Positions 24,744 to 34,400 of a stretch of 64,000 nucleotides of DNA are shown piece by piece. The notes below the pieces were generated by a model, which saw only the letters and a list, made by a program, of their open reading frames with translations, searched no databases and was not told the DNA's origin. A program made the translations under genes and the position numbers. Location: NCBI GenBank assembly GCA_045599005.1, contig JAZRVF010000019.1, forward strand, positions 1-64,000, given 5' to 3'. The first letter of the stretch is position 1, and every line of letters begins with the position of its first letter. The DNA comes from Treponema_I sp045599005 (GTDB taxonomy: Bacteria > Spirochaetota > Spirochaetia > Treponematales > Treponemataceae).

Positions 24744-25727
24744 TTAAACAGTCAGCACAAGTCCGTCGTAGGCAGCCTCAACAGTCACTTCATCTGCCGC
24801 CAGAGATTTATAGCGCTTTTTTGCCTCTGCAAGATACCGGTTTATTTCCTCATGGCTTGCATCGTGATTGATGTGAGTAAGCCAGACATGTTTTGCGCCT
24901 ATTCGGTCGGCAGCTTCCAGTGCCTGGTCAAAACTGAAGTGAGTTTCGTGGGACCGGTAGCGGAGCCCGTCAATAATCAGCTGTTCCGCGCCTTCCGCCA
25001 GTGCCAGTGATTCATCGCTTATAAAACTGCAGTCGGTAAGGTAGGCGAGAAACCTGTTCCTGTGCAGAGGCGCATCCCCGATCAGCCATCCGCATACATC
25101 AAGCTTTCCGTGCTTCATTGGCACCGGAACACAGGCAAGATTCTCCAGCGCTGCGTCAGGACTTTTTTCCGTGGAGAAATGCTGGCTCTCTATGATCAGC
25201 GGATTGTCCTTTGACCATTCAGCCGCATCCCTCAGTTCAAGACGCGGTTTGCCGCCGCCCTGCTGAGTCTGCTTGAACACGTATGCGAATCTTTCCCGTA
25301 TGTCCCTGATGGCACTGCTGTTCGTGTAGACACACAGAGGCGGCCATTCACTGCCGTCTGTATGACGCGGCCTTACGGTGTTTGAAAAAATCCTTACGTC
25401 ATCAAGTCCGTGCACATGGTCCGCATGGGCATGAGTCAGAAGAACCGCGTCCAGATAGGAAAGCCGGTGTCTCAGCGCCTGAATCCTGAATTCCGGGCCT
25501 GTGTCCACAATCAGCTGAGCCCGTGTGTGTGACACACTTTCAATAATCGTCCCGTGGCTCCGTACTGTCTCTGTCGGACTTACCTCATCGTCGCCATTTC
25601 CTGCCGTCACAAGAATGCTTGCTCTGTGTCTTCTGTCCTTTTCATCAGTGGACATGCAGACTCTGCATCTGCACCCGATGGTCGGGATTCCGGTGCTGGT
25701 TCCGCTTCCGAAAACTGTCACTTTCAT
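24744..25727 (-). CDS. MBL-fold metal-dependent hydrolase (PhnP-like)
   Basis: A 327-residue protein starting with a GSGTSTGIPTIGCRCRVC zinc-site segment, as in PhnP-like phosphodiesterases. It has the metallo-beta-lactamase motif LLTHAHADHVHGLDD (about 125-139), TDCSF, and LTHINHDAS near the C-terminus. An unusual insertion of about 30 residues (GNGDDEVSPTETVRSHG) lies between ASILV and the LIVDTGPEFR strand. The start overlaps the folA stop by 4 bp, so the two are coupled. The substrate is probably a cyclic or phosphodiester compound. Confidence 0.87.
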   Translation of the reverse strand: MKVTVFGSGTSTGIPTIGCRCRVCMSTDEKDRRHRASILVTAGNGDDEVSPTETVRSHGTIIESVSHTRAQLIVDTGPEFRIQALRHRLSYLDAVLLTHAHADHVHGLDDVRIFSNTVRPRHTDGSEWPPLCVYTNSSAIRDIRERFAYVFKQTQQGGGKPRLELRDAAEWSKDNPLIIESQHFSTEKSPDAALENLACVPVPMKHGKLDVCGWLIGDAPLHRNRFLAYLTDCSFISDESLALAEGAEQLIIDGLRYRSHETHFSFDQALEAADRIGAKHVWLTHINHDASHEEINRYLAEAKKRYKSLAADEVTVEAAYDGLVLTV

Positions 25728-26287
25728 CTGTCTTCCGCCTTGTCCTGCTTTTCTGCCCTGCTGCCAGAAGAATCAAATATGTCAAAAGAGAAGGGGATTT
25801 TTCCGGCACTGTCAATGCGTTTCTCGCTTTTCACAAGATGCCATTCACTGTCTGCAAGTTCCGGGAAAAATCTGTCGCCTTCAAAAGCACTGTCAATCTG
25901 TGTCAGGAAAATCCGTTCTGTCATTGGCATAAAAACCCTGTAAATGCTTTCTCCGCCTGCAACAAAAACGTCTCCGCCTTCAGAATGCTCCAGAGCCAGA
26001 GTCAGGGCTTCTTCCCAGGTTGCGGCAACCTTCACCAGTGCCGGGTCATAGAAGGGGAGTTTCTCAGGCCGGGCGGCAAAACCTGCGCTTACCACAACCG
26101 AGAAACGCTGCAGAAGCGGATGCTTCAGTCTACCGGCTATGCTTTCGTATGTCACACGCCCCATGATCAATGTATGTCCCAGTGTAAGTTCCTTGAAACG
26201 GGCCAGATCCTCCGGAATGTTCCAGGGAATGCCGCCCTCTTTCCCTATGACTCTGTTCCTGTCACAGGCCGCAATCATACAGAGCAT
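25724..26287 (-). CDS. folA: Dihydrofolate reductase
   Basis: A 187-residue enzyme with MIAACDRNRVIGKEGGIPW (substrate loop), Glu/Asp in NIPEDLARFKELT, LIMGRVTYES, VFVAGGESIYR and LTQID near the end. It reduces dihydrofolate to tetrahydrofolate with NADPH. The C-terminus extends about 20 residues past the usual core (SGSRAEKQDKAEDR). It overlaps the downstream MBL gene by 4 bp. Confidence 0.95.
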   Translation of the reverse strand: MLCMIAACDRNRVIGKEGGIPWNIPEDLARFKELTLGHTLIMGRVTYESIAGRLKHPLLQRFSVVVSAGFAARPEKLPFYDPALVKVAATWEEALTLALEHSEGGDVFVAGGESIYRVFMPMTERIFLTQIDSAFEGDRFFPELADSEWHLVKSEKRIDSAGKIPFSFDIFDSSGSRAEKQDKAEDR

Positions 26288-26311
26288 GTTGCCTCCAGAC
26301 TGTGCGTATGC

Positions 26312-26348
26312 AAAAAAAAACGCCCTGCATTAATTGTGCAAGGCGTTC
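26312..26348 (-). terminator. Terminator after rpmB
   Basis: Minus-strand AACGCCTTGCA paired with TGCAGGGCGTT (one mismatch), loop CAATTAA, then nine U. It ends rpmB 31 bp after its stop and separates it from folA. Confidence 0.9.
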
Positions 26349-26378
26349 TTTGAGTAGTGCTCCAAAAAGTGAAATCAA

Positions 26379-26570
26379 TCAGACCTTTTTTGTTACAAAA
26401 CCGCTTCTCAAGCAGCGTGTGCACATTTTGATGGTCATTGTTGTTCCGCCAATTTCAGTTTTTACTTCAACGATATTGGGTTTCCATGTGCGGCGCACGT
26501 GGTTTTTTGATTTAGAAACTGTATTTCCGCTTAATGAGCCTTTTCCGCAAATCTCGCATCTTCTAGACAT
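26379..26570 (-). CDS. rpmB: 50S ribosomal protein L28
   Basis: A 63-residue protein: MSRRCEICGKGSLSGNTVSK, then NHVRRTWKPN and MCTRCLRSGFV. It carries the paired CxxC zinc-ribbon cysteines (CEIC, CTRC) found in one class of L28. GGAAGG sits before the ATG at 26570, which I prefer to the longer frame start at 26618. It is monocistronic with its own terminator. Confidence 0.97.
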   Translation of the reverse strand: MSRRCEICGKGSLSGNTVSKSKNHVRRTWKPNIVEVKTEIGGTTMTIKMCTRCLRSGFVTKKV

Positions 26571-26640
26571 ATAAAAACCTTCCTGTAATTTGCTAGTGCG
26601 ATATATTACCAATTCCATTCTGTTTAGTCAATGGTGGTAT

Positions 26641-28029
26641 TCAGTTTTTGGAAACTGTTTTGAATCCTCTTTTTGCAAGATAGGAATAGTACACGATGAA
26701 CAGAATGCTTGTAAGGATCCAGCTGATGGGATAAGAGGCGCAGACCATGCCCACCGTGTGGAAAACCGGAACGACTCCGCCAAGCCAGAGAATCCTGAAA
26801 AGACATACGCCTCCGCAGGTCATCATTGTGGGGATGAGAGCCTTGCCCGTTCCCCTGATTGCTCCGGAAAGGATTTCTATGGAAATGAATGTGATGAAAG
26901 TTGGCGCGATGTAATTGATCATCTTTACGCCTTCCTCAAGAACTGCCGCGTCATCGGTGAAGAGCAGCAGGATGTACCTGCCGAAAGCGACGAAAAGTCC
27001 CGAGATCACAATGGTGGAGACTGCGGCCATCTTGAAGCATGAGGCAACACCTTTACGGATTCTGTCCATTTTTCCGGCGCCATAATTCTGTCCTGCAAAG
27101 GTTGTGATCGCAATACCGAAGGAATTGATTGTCATCCAGTAAAGGGAATCGATTTTGCCGAAAGCGGCCCAGCCTGCGATTGTGTCTGTTCCGAAGGAAT
27201 TTATGTTTGCCTGGATTATGAGATTTGAGATTGTATACATCGCAGACTGGATTCCTGCGGGGAAACCGATCTGTACAGTGCGCCTGAGCATGACAGGATG
27301 CATGCGCATCTCTTTCAGTATGAAACGGTATGGCTCCCGTGTCCTTGCAAGACAGGTAAGAACGCAGACCATTGACACAAGCTGGGATATGACTGTTGCC
27401 AGTGCGGCGCCTTCAACACCGGTTCTGAATACCGCGATGAAGAGAAAATCAAAAAGAATGTTTGTGATTGTGCTGACCACAAGAAAATAGAAAGGTCTTT
27501 TTGAATCCCCGACGGCTCTGAGAATTCCTGCGCCCATGTTGTACATGGTCAGGCTGATTGCGCCGGCAAAATAAATACGGAGATAGACTGTCGCCAGTTC
27601 CATGATCTCTGCTGGAGTTCCCAGAAGTGCAAGAAACAGCGGTGCCGTGAAATATCCCAGGATTCCGATGATGATTCCGCCAGCCGCACTCAATGCCAGC
27701 GCAGTATGGACGGCGGTCTGGAGATCCTTGTGGTTTCTGGCGCCGTAAAACTGCGAGATGATGACGGATGCCCCAGAGGAAAGCCCTGTGAAAAATCCCA
27801 CCAGCAGATTGATGATTGTCCCTGATCCGCCGCCGACTGCAGACAGTGCCTCTTTGCCGAGAAAACGGCCGACTATGATCGCATCAACAGTGTTGTACAG
27901 CTGCTGAAAAAAAGTTCCGAACAGAATAGGAAAGAAAAATAATAGAAGCTGTTTCCAGATAACTCCTTCCGTGATGGAACCGGAGTTTTTCTCAATGGAT
28001 TTCATTCTTCCGTTATACTGAAAATCCAT
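26641..28029 (-). CDS. MATE-family efflux transporter
   Basis: A 462-residue protein with 12 predicted TM segments in two halves: FPILFGTFFQQLYNTVDAIIVGRFLG near the start, GFPAGIQSAMYTISN in the second half. MATE transporters export drugs or metabolites using Na+ or H+. The ATG at 28029 has no SD; the ATG at 28005, after GGAAG, is an alternative. It is divergent from a gene for a small exported protein. Confidence 0.92.
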   Translation of the reverse strand: MDFQYNGRMKSIEKNSGSITEGVIWKQLLLFFFPILFGTFFQQLYNTVDAIIVGRFLGKEALSAVGGGSGTIINLLVGFFTGLSSGASVIISQFYGARNHKDLQTAVHTALALSAAGGIIIGILGYFTAPLFLALLGTPAEIMELATVYLRIYFAGAISLTMYNMGAGILRAVGDSKRPFYFLVVSTITNILFDFLFIAVFRTGVEGAALATVISQLVSMVCVLTCLARTREPYRFILKEMRMHPVMLRRTVQIGFPAGIQSAMYTISNLIIQANINSFGTDTIAGWAAFGKIDSLYWMTINSFGIAITTFAGQNYGAGKMDRIRKGVASCFKMAAVSTIVISGLFVAFGRYILLLFTDDAAVLEEGVKMINYIAPTFITFISIEILSGAIRGTGKALIPTMMTCGGVCLFRILWLGGVVPVFHTVGMVCASYPISWILTSILFIVYYSYLAKRGFKTVSKN

Positions 28030-28091
28030 GTAAAAAGCAATTTTTTACGAAAAACACTGTTTTTTTTATGCTCCTATGTTATAATTCAGTT

Positions 28092-28547
28092 ATGCGCAAA
28101 ATTAAAATATGTTTCAGTATTGTCATCCTGATGGTGCTTTGCTGTGCGGTGTATGCACAGAATGCTACCATAGTATCAGAGATGATCGAATCACCTGCGG
28201 TAACAGTTCATCAGGTTGCTTACCTGCTTTCGGTTTATACAGGTGTCGCTGATGAATCAGCTTCCGTGGAGGAAGCTCTCGCAGCCTCAATAGAATCCGG
28301 TCTCTGCAGAAAATCTGCAAAAGGGGATTCTCCCGTTGATTATACGACTCTGGCCGGTATCTGCATGCGTGCTTTCGGTTTCAGGGGCGGTCTTATGTAT
28401 ACAATTACCCATGCTGATCATTATGCTTTACGGGAACTCCAGTCAATGGGACTTCTTGCATCAACTGTTGTTCCACAGGCTAAGGTCGACGGCTTTTCGG
28501 CACTGCTGCTGATAAACGACTGTCTTGCCGCTGCGGAGGCCAAGTGA
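28092..28547 (+). CDS. Small exported protein, function unknown
   Basis: A 151-residue protein with a clear signal peptide (MRKIKICFSIVILMVLCCAVYAQ). The mature part is alpha-helical and Ala/Leu-rich, ending LLLINDCLAAAEAK. No family was recognised. A TATAAT box at 28080-28085 ends 6 bp before the ATG and no SD is visible, so the mRNA may be leaderless. The stop overlaps the next gene (beta-barrel) by 4 bp, so it belongs with the envelope genes downstream. Confidence 0.75.
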   Translation: MRKIKICFSIVILMVLCCAVYAQNATIVSEMIESPAVTVHQVAYLLSVYTGVADESASVEEALAASIESGLCRKSAKGDSPVDYTTLAGICMRAFGFRGGLMYTITHADHYALRELQSMGLLASTVVPQAKVDGFSALLLINDCLAAAEAK

Positions 28548-29728
28548 TGAAAAAACTTTCCGCACTCCTGCTTGCCGCAGTTTTTCTTCTGGCTCCTCTG
28601 TGTGCCTTTGACTTCGGTGGTGTACTGAATCCGTCACTGTCATTTTCCTATAGCGCTGGTGTTCCCAGCCCGACTTCTTCTCTTTCAGATGTCGATTCTC
28701 TCTCTCTGTGGGCACGCCAGACTTTTGCCGGCGGCTGGTATCTTGTAGGTGAGGGTAATTACCGTTTCAACCTGCAGAAAAACCTTGACAGTTCCAAACT
28801 TCCTCCTGTTCTGTCCGATACATTGGATCTGACTCTTCTCAAAGGTGTATGGACTGTTTCCGGAGCAAAATCAAACCACAAGATTGAAGCCGGACGTTTC
28901 TCCTACTCTGATGTCTCAGGTATGATCATCAACCAGACAATGGACGGAATCTATTACACGAATACTGCTTCTCTTCTTGAGCTTTCTGCATATGCCGGTT
29001 ATACGGGACTCCTGAATGCAAAGACATGCAACATCCAGGGAATTGATTTTACAATTGACAATCCCTCACTCCCTTATTCACTGGCTCCGAAATATCTTGC
29101 ATTCAGTGGCCGGGCAACGCTTCCAAACCTGATGTTCGGACATTCTTTCGGTGCTGAACTGGTTGTGATCAAGAATCTGAATGATCAGGTGAAAGTTCCA
29201 GGCTCAAAAGACGTGGTCTATTACTCCATGACGGCAAACGGACCGATCAGCAACGGTATGTACTATTCCGCCCAGGCTGCCTTGAACGCCACATTCAATA
29301 ATCTGGGTGATGTTGGCACAACTGATACAACCCGCGGTTTCCTTGGAAGAGCTTCTGTTTCCTGGTATCCCGGATATAAATCTTCTGCTCTTGTCGGAAA
29401 TATCGTTTTTTCAACATCTGATTTTTCTCCGTTCACAGGAATAAGTGCGTCTCTTGACGGATCGATTTTTCACAACGGTCTGTTCAGCGTGGGATTCAGT
29501 GCTTCAATCAAACCCGTTTCTGTAATGGTTGTTTCTGTCAGTGCCGATTTCCTGGTGCCTGAGAAAGAAGGACAGTACAATGCCGGTGCCCTGCAGTATC
29601 AGGCATCTGCAAAGTATCAGCTTCTAAGCGACCTGATGCTTTCTGCCAGCTGGGGACATATGATTCCGTTGAATTCCGGTTATCGGACATTTATGACTGG
29701 AGCTGTCAGTCTGCAGCTTACTTTCTGA
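28544..29728 (+). CDS. Outer-membrane beta-barrel protein, function unknown
   Basis: A 394-residue protein with a signal peptide (MMKKLSALLLAAVFLLAPLCAF). The body is rich in alternating-hydrophobic strands with Tyr, Ser and Gly (SLSFSYSAG, LWARQTFAGGWYLVGEGNYRF), ending SLQLTF with a C-terminal Phe, the barrel-assembly signal. It is coupled to the preceding gene through ATGA and followed after 28 bp by a FecR-domain protein gene. Possibly a porin-like or scaffold barrel. Confidence 0.75.
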   Translation: MMKKLSALLLAAVFLLAPLCAFDFGGVLNPSLSFSYSAGVPSPTSSLSDVDSLSLWARQTFAGGWYLVGEGNYRFNLQKNLDSSKLPPVLSDTLDLTLLKGVWTVSGAKSNHKIEAGRFSYSDVSGMIINQTMDGIYYTNTASLLELSAYAGYTGLLNAKTCNIQGIDFTIDNPSLPYSLAPKYLAFSGRATLPNLMFGHSFGAELVVIKNLNDQVKVPGSKDVVYYSMTANGPISNGMYYSAQAALNATFNNLGDVGTTDTTRGFLGRASVSWYPGYKSSALVGNIVFSTSDFSPFTGISASLDGSIFHNGLFSVGFSASIKPVSVMVVSVSADFLVPEKEGQYNAGALQYQASAKYQLLSDLMLSASWGHMIPLNSGYRTFMTGAVSLQLTF

Positions 29729-29756
29729 AAAAAGTTTTTGGAATATGGAGGTTTTT

Positions 29757-30911
29757 ATGACTTCAAGAAAAATAATTGCTTTGTGTGCCTGTTTCCTGGT
29801 ACTTGTTTCTTCCGCATTTGCGCTGACCGGAAAAATTGTGTCTGTGTCGGGAAAGGTTGAAGTTCAGAACGGAAGCCGCTGGATGGCTCTTTCCGCTGGT
29901 GACGAACTGGATGCCGGAGCTGTTATTTCCACCGGTTTCAAATCCGAGGCAATCCTGAAGATCGGAGAGTCTGTAATCACTGTCAAGGCTTTGACACGTC
30001 TTACACTTGAGACACTTTATGAACAGAACGGAGACAATGCCTCTTCTGTTTATCTGGATGCCGGTTCAATCAATGCAAGTGTCCGTTCTGAAGAAGACAA
30101 ACGTGTTTCCTTCAAAGTAAAAACGCCGGCTGTAACCGCTTCTGTACGCGGTACTGACGGTGACATCACTGTAAATAAAGTTGTCGGTACTTCCGGTGTA
30201 TGGCTTCTGACACCTCCGGAACCCAAGGCAATTGTCTATAACTCAGCAAATCCTCTTCTCAGTGTACAGTCTGTTATTGAAGAGACAAACGCTGCCGCTG
30301 CTGCAGAGGCTGCCATTTCTGATGAGAGTCAGGTGGAAGCGCCTGCAGAAAGCACAGACGGACAGCAGCCTGCTTCTGAGTCAGCAACTGTTGCCCCTGT
30401 TGAAACAGCAGTTCCAGTTACAGAGACTGCTGAAACTGATTCAGACCAGCCTGTTTCCTCTGAATCTGCAGCTGACAGTTCTGAAAGTACCGCAGCAGCA
30501 GAACCGGTTTCTTCTGCACCCGCTGCTTCCACCGAGACAGCTTCTTCTGCAGTTGAGACAGCACCTGCTGCTCCTTCCGCACCTGTAGCCGCTCCCGTTG
30601 AGGATCCCTTCCCTGCAAACAACAATACGCTGCCTTCTGTTGAGGAAATGTTCTCAACTCTGTACCAGCCGGGCGGTGTTATCGTAAAAGCCGGTGAGAC
30701 AGCTGTTACCACGACAAACTTCACAAGCGGTATGAATACAATTTCAAACGCTCAGACAGTTGCTGCCTCCCAGTCAACTTCCACAAGTTCTGTTGCACTT
30801 CCCAGTACTTCAGAAGCTGTTAGTCCTACTGCTCCTGTGGATCCTGCTCCTGAATCCGCATCAAACGGAAACACAAAAGTCAATCTGGGCTTCAAATTCA
30901 ACTGGAGATAA
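29757..30911 (+). CDS. Exported FecR-domain protein with Ala/Ser/Glu-rich tail
   Basis: A 384-residue protein with a signal peptide (MTSRKIIALCACFLVLVSSAFA). A FecR-type domain follows at about residues 25-135: GKVEVQNGSRWMALSAGDEL, ISTGFKSEAILKIG, VSFKVKTPAVTASVRGTDGD. Residues about 165-300 are low complexity (Ala, Ser, Thr, Glu, Pro). The GGAGG within the longer frame at 29747 sets the ATG at 29757. FecR domains of this sort are found in periplasmic and surface proteins and need not involve iron. It ends the operon and has a terminator. Confidence 0.85.
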   Translation: MTSRKIIALCACFLVLVSSAFALTGKIVSVSGKVEVQNGSRWMALSAGDELDAGAVISTGFKSEAILKIGESVITVKALTRLTLETLYEQNGDNASSVYLDAGSINASVRSEEDKRVSFKVKTPAVTASVRGTDGDITVNKVVGTSGVWLLTPPEPKAIVYNSANPLLSVQSVIEETNAAAAAEAAISDESQVEAPAESTDGQQPASESATVAPVETAVPVTETAETDSDQPVSSESAADSSESTAAAEPVSSAPAASTETASSAVETAPAAPSAPVAAPVEDPFPANNNTLPSVEEMFSTLYQPGGVIVKAGETAVTTTNFTSGMNTISNAQTVAASQSTSTSSVALPSTSEAVSPTAPVDPAPESASNGNTKVNLGFKFNWR

Positions 30912-30943
30912 ACTCAGGCGTTCGCATAGGCGGACATCTGATG

Positions 30944-30984
30944 AAAACTGCATTCTGCCTCAATGTGGAATGCAGTTTTTTTTT
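30944..30984 (+). terminator. Terminator after the FecR-domain gene
   Basis: Perfect 11-bp stem AAAACTGCATT / AATGCAGTTTT, 14-base loop, then a T run. Confidence 0.9.
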
Positions 30985-31021
30985 GCTTGCGAAATCCGGT
31001 GGGCCATTGTACAGTGGAATC

Positions 31022-31345
31022 ATGGAAAATCAGGAAATATGTCAGAGAATTTTTGACATTGCATCAGAATATGCCCGCAGATCCGAATCTCCGGTTTCAT
31101 TCGTGAATCTTTCTGTCAGCAGCAGCTGCCCTGTTTCTGATGAAGAGTTGTGGAATGGTTTCAACAGAATCCGCTGGGATACTGATCTTGCCTCTGCCGA
31201 ACTTATGATAGTCCGTGAGAATCCGGACAAGGCTGCAGAAAAAGGTTACGAAATCAGAGTGGAAAGCCTTTCTCTGTTTGAGGAAGATGATCAGGTTGGG
31301 GCGGGGGAGCCGGTTCTTCCTGTTGAGGACGGAACAGTTCTGTAA
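31022..31345 (+). CDS. Small cytosolic protein, function unknown
   Basis: A 107-residue acidic protein (MENQEICQRIFDIASEYARR...), without signal peptide or TM segment. The open frame begins at 30941, but the ATG at 31022 is preferred because the upstream part is the terminator hairpin. No family recognised. It stands between two terminators, so it has its own transcript. Confidence 0.6.
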   Translation: MENQEICQRIFDIASEYARRSESPVSFVNLSVSSSCPVSDEELWNGFNRIRWDTDLASAELMIVRENPDKAAEKGYEIRVESLSLFEEDDQVGAGEPVLPVEDGTVL

Positions 31346-31365
31346 ACTGAAGGATATTTTGTGAA

Positions 31366-31401
31366 AAAGGGACTCAGAAGCGGGTCCCTTTGTTGTTTTT
31401 T
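31366..31401 (+). terminator. Intrinsic terminator
   Basis: AAAGGGAC / GTCCCTTT eight-bp stem, ten-base loop, then TGTTGTTTTTT. Confidence 0.8.
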
Positions 31402-31457
31402 GGTATTTGTGCCGATAATGAAAGGTAAAAAAGAAATTTTCATTGCGAGAGGGTACA

Positions 31458-34400
31458 ATGTTCCGGACTGACCATACTGAATCACAATATAAGTTTTTTT
31501 TCCGCAGGGCTTTCATGCTTTTTCTGGTGCTGTCTGTGTGTGGCGGTGCCTGGGCTGATGCAACATGGAACGGATCTGAGGACACAGACTGGAGCAATCA
31601 GAACAACTGGACAGGAGCCTTAAGCGGAACAGTCACCATTCCGGCGGGCCGTGAGAACTATCCGGTTCTGACAGAATCAGTTTCTTACCCCGATGCCACG
31701 CTGGTGATTGAAAGCGGGGCTTCTCTGGGTCTTGACAGCAGTACTCTGTCGGTCTTACATGTGAAGAATGATGGTGCGATAAACCTGGGGGTTGGAACCC
31801 TTGCTCTCAGCGGGAAATGGACAAACTCCGGAACTTTGAGTGGAAACAGAGATGGAGCAGTTGAGTTTGTTGATCCAGATTCTGTCAGTACAGTTTCGGG
31901 AGATACCTACTGGATAAACTTCAAGTGTATAACTCCCGGAAAAAAAATTGTGATTGAAAGCGGCTCCTTTCAAAAAATCAGGTATGAGTTTGAAATTGAA
32001 GGTGAATCTGGAAATCCTGTTGAAATAAGTTCATCAGTCTCTTCCTCTTCTTTTTATCTGTATGTTCCCAGTCGAAACTCTTTTTATTGTTCTTATGCAA
32101 AGTTTTCTGATTGTAAATCTGCAAAGGAAAGTGATAAAAACACAATAAATGATTATTCAGGAGTCCTCGGTCCCGGATGCATTGACGCAGGAAACAATTC
32201 AGGTCTTTTTGCGACAGTTTATGTCTGGGGAGGGACAAATTCTGTCAGGTGGGAAGAGCGACTTAACTGGAAAGTTGAAAACGCCAGTGGTGGTACTAGC
32301 AGTACAAATGCGGCTCCGGATCTTGAGAACAGAGCTCTGACAATCAAGATTGCCAATAGAAGTAATAAGGCCATCAACCTTCCAGACACTGTTTCTGTCA
32401 AAGAACTGATAGTAGAGTCTGGCAGCAGTTTAGTGATTGGTACTCAGAAAGTCACTGTGGAAACAAAAGTTGAAAACAATGGCACTCTTGAAATAGGAAC
32501 CGGCGGCTCTCTTACTGCCAGAGATTTTGACAACAAGGGCTCTCTGGTTCTGTCATCAGGGGCTTCGGCTTCTCTGTCTGTGACCGGTACAAAAACAAAC
32601 GGACTGTTCAGTGAGGTCCGCTATAAAGGTTCTGTTGAAAAACTGGAGGACTTTGTCGGTTTATGGGGCAGAAAGTACGAGAAACTTACTTTTGATAGTC
32701 TGACATACTTTAAGGAACTTAAAGACACAGATGAATCAGATCCTGGTAAACTCTGGTATAAAAACATCAGTCCTGAACTTGCCTTTGAAGACATGACGAT
32801 TTCCGGTTCTCTTACAGGATCTGAAGGTCTGTCATTGACCATAAAATCCAAAGGTTCTTCAGGAACTTCAGGATTGAAATTCAAAGAGCTTGAAATCAGT
32901 GGTCTGTCAGATAATGAATCTGTCTCCGGATCAGGAATTGTCGCATCCGGAACACCTGTCAATAAAATCACTTTTTCTTCTGCTCTTTCAACCCAGACTT
33001 TCATCCTGAAATCCAATGCTCTTCAGGGATCTGTTCTGAATCTGACATTCTCAATCCCCGGGATAGGAACTGTGGGAACTTTCGACAGCCGGGTTTTTAC
33101 GGAATGGCTTGGAACCAAGGACAATAAGTGGAATGAGAATGAAAACTGGACCAGCGGAGCACCTGAAGCGATAACAACCTATGCAATCATCAAAGGCGGA
33201 AGAGACAATTATCCTGTTCTTAATTCTCCTCTCAATCTGACTGGCCTGAACCTGACAGTTGAGGCAGATGGAAAAATTGACTTCAACGGGCAGAATGTTT
33301 CGTTAAAGAGTATTGCAAACAGCGGAACTCTCTGTCTGTCTGGTACTGAAACAGTCACCGTGAGCGGATCAAGGACGAATAATCCCGGAAGTACTGTGGA
33401 ATATAATACGGGAAATGATCCAGCCACGGTGCTGACCAGTCTGTGTCTGGGCTTTGACTATGAGAACCTGACATTGTCAGGCAGCGGAACAGTTAAAATT
33501 GCATCTCCTGATCCGGCAGATCCTGTTTCCTATGTTATAAGAAAAACTTTTTCTGTTGCAGAAAATACAAAGGTGAATATCGGGCTTACTACAGTAAAAG
33601 CAGAAAGAGTAAGCAACGCAGGAACAATTACAATTGCAGAAAGAAATGAGGGCCAGGAACTGAAAGCGATAGAAACCGGATTTCTTGACAATTCAGGGAC
33701 TGTCAGTGTTGGAAAACTGGCGCAGGTTGTTTCTCCCTCTGTAAACAGCACTGTTCTGGAAAACAAAGGCCTGATTGAGATTGAGGCGGATGGTCAGCTG
33801 CATGGTTATTCTGCTGTAAAAAATCTGACAGGGGGATGCATCCATTTTAAGGCTGGCGGAACCTTCCATTGCACAACTTTTGAGAACAGAGGCAGTTTTC
33901 TGTCGGAAGGCCCCACTTCTTTCGGAAGTCTGACAAACGGAATAAGAAATTACGGATCCTTTGAACTCTGCGGAAAAGAGCTCTCTCTTAGGGGCGCCGG
34001 TAAACCAAAATATAACGAACCGGGCAGCAAAATCACCTACACTCAGAGAATAACTTCGCAGACAATGCTGACTTGGGGTGACAGTTACGAGAACCTTGCC
34101 CTGAATGCGGGAATAGAGTTTTTCTCTGGCTGGGACAGCATCAGATGTACCAATAGGGATCTTGATATCGGTTTTGCGCTTCCTTCAATGGAAAATCATA
34201 CGGTAGAGAATCTTACAATCTGGAAAGACAAAAATTTTGATGTGACTGTGACAACAAACGCAGCGGATCAGTTTTTTGGGAAGCTGGTTCTCAAACTTGA
34301 GTCCGGAAGGGGAAAACTGTCTGATCTTGAGGTAGCCGGCATTGATTCTGATACTCTGACTTATAACAGTTCCACCGGTGAGATTGTGTTCTCTTCTTTT

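Noticed and set aside
25525..26353. Long plus-strand frames over folA and the MBL gene
   Set aside because: Antisense shadows of well-supported enzymes; rich in Cys, Phe and Ser with no motif.
30232..30724. Extra frames inside the FecR-domain tail (Leu/Gln-rich and Ala/Glu-rich)
   Set aside because: Low-complexity shadows of the Ala/Ser/Glu tail.
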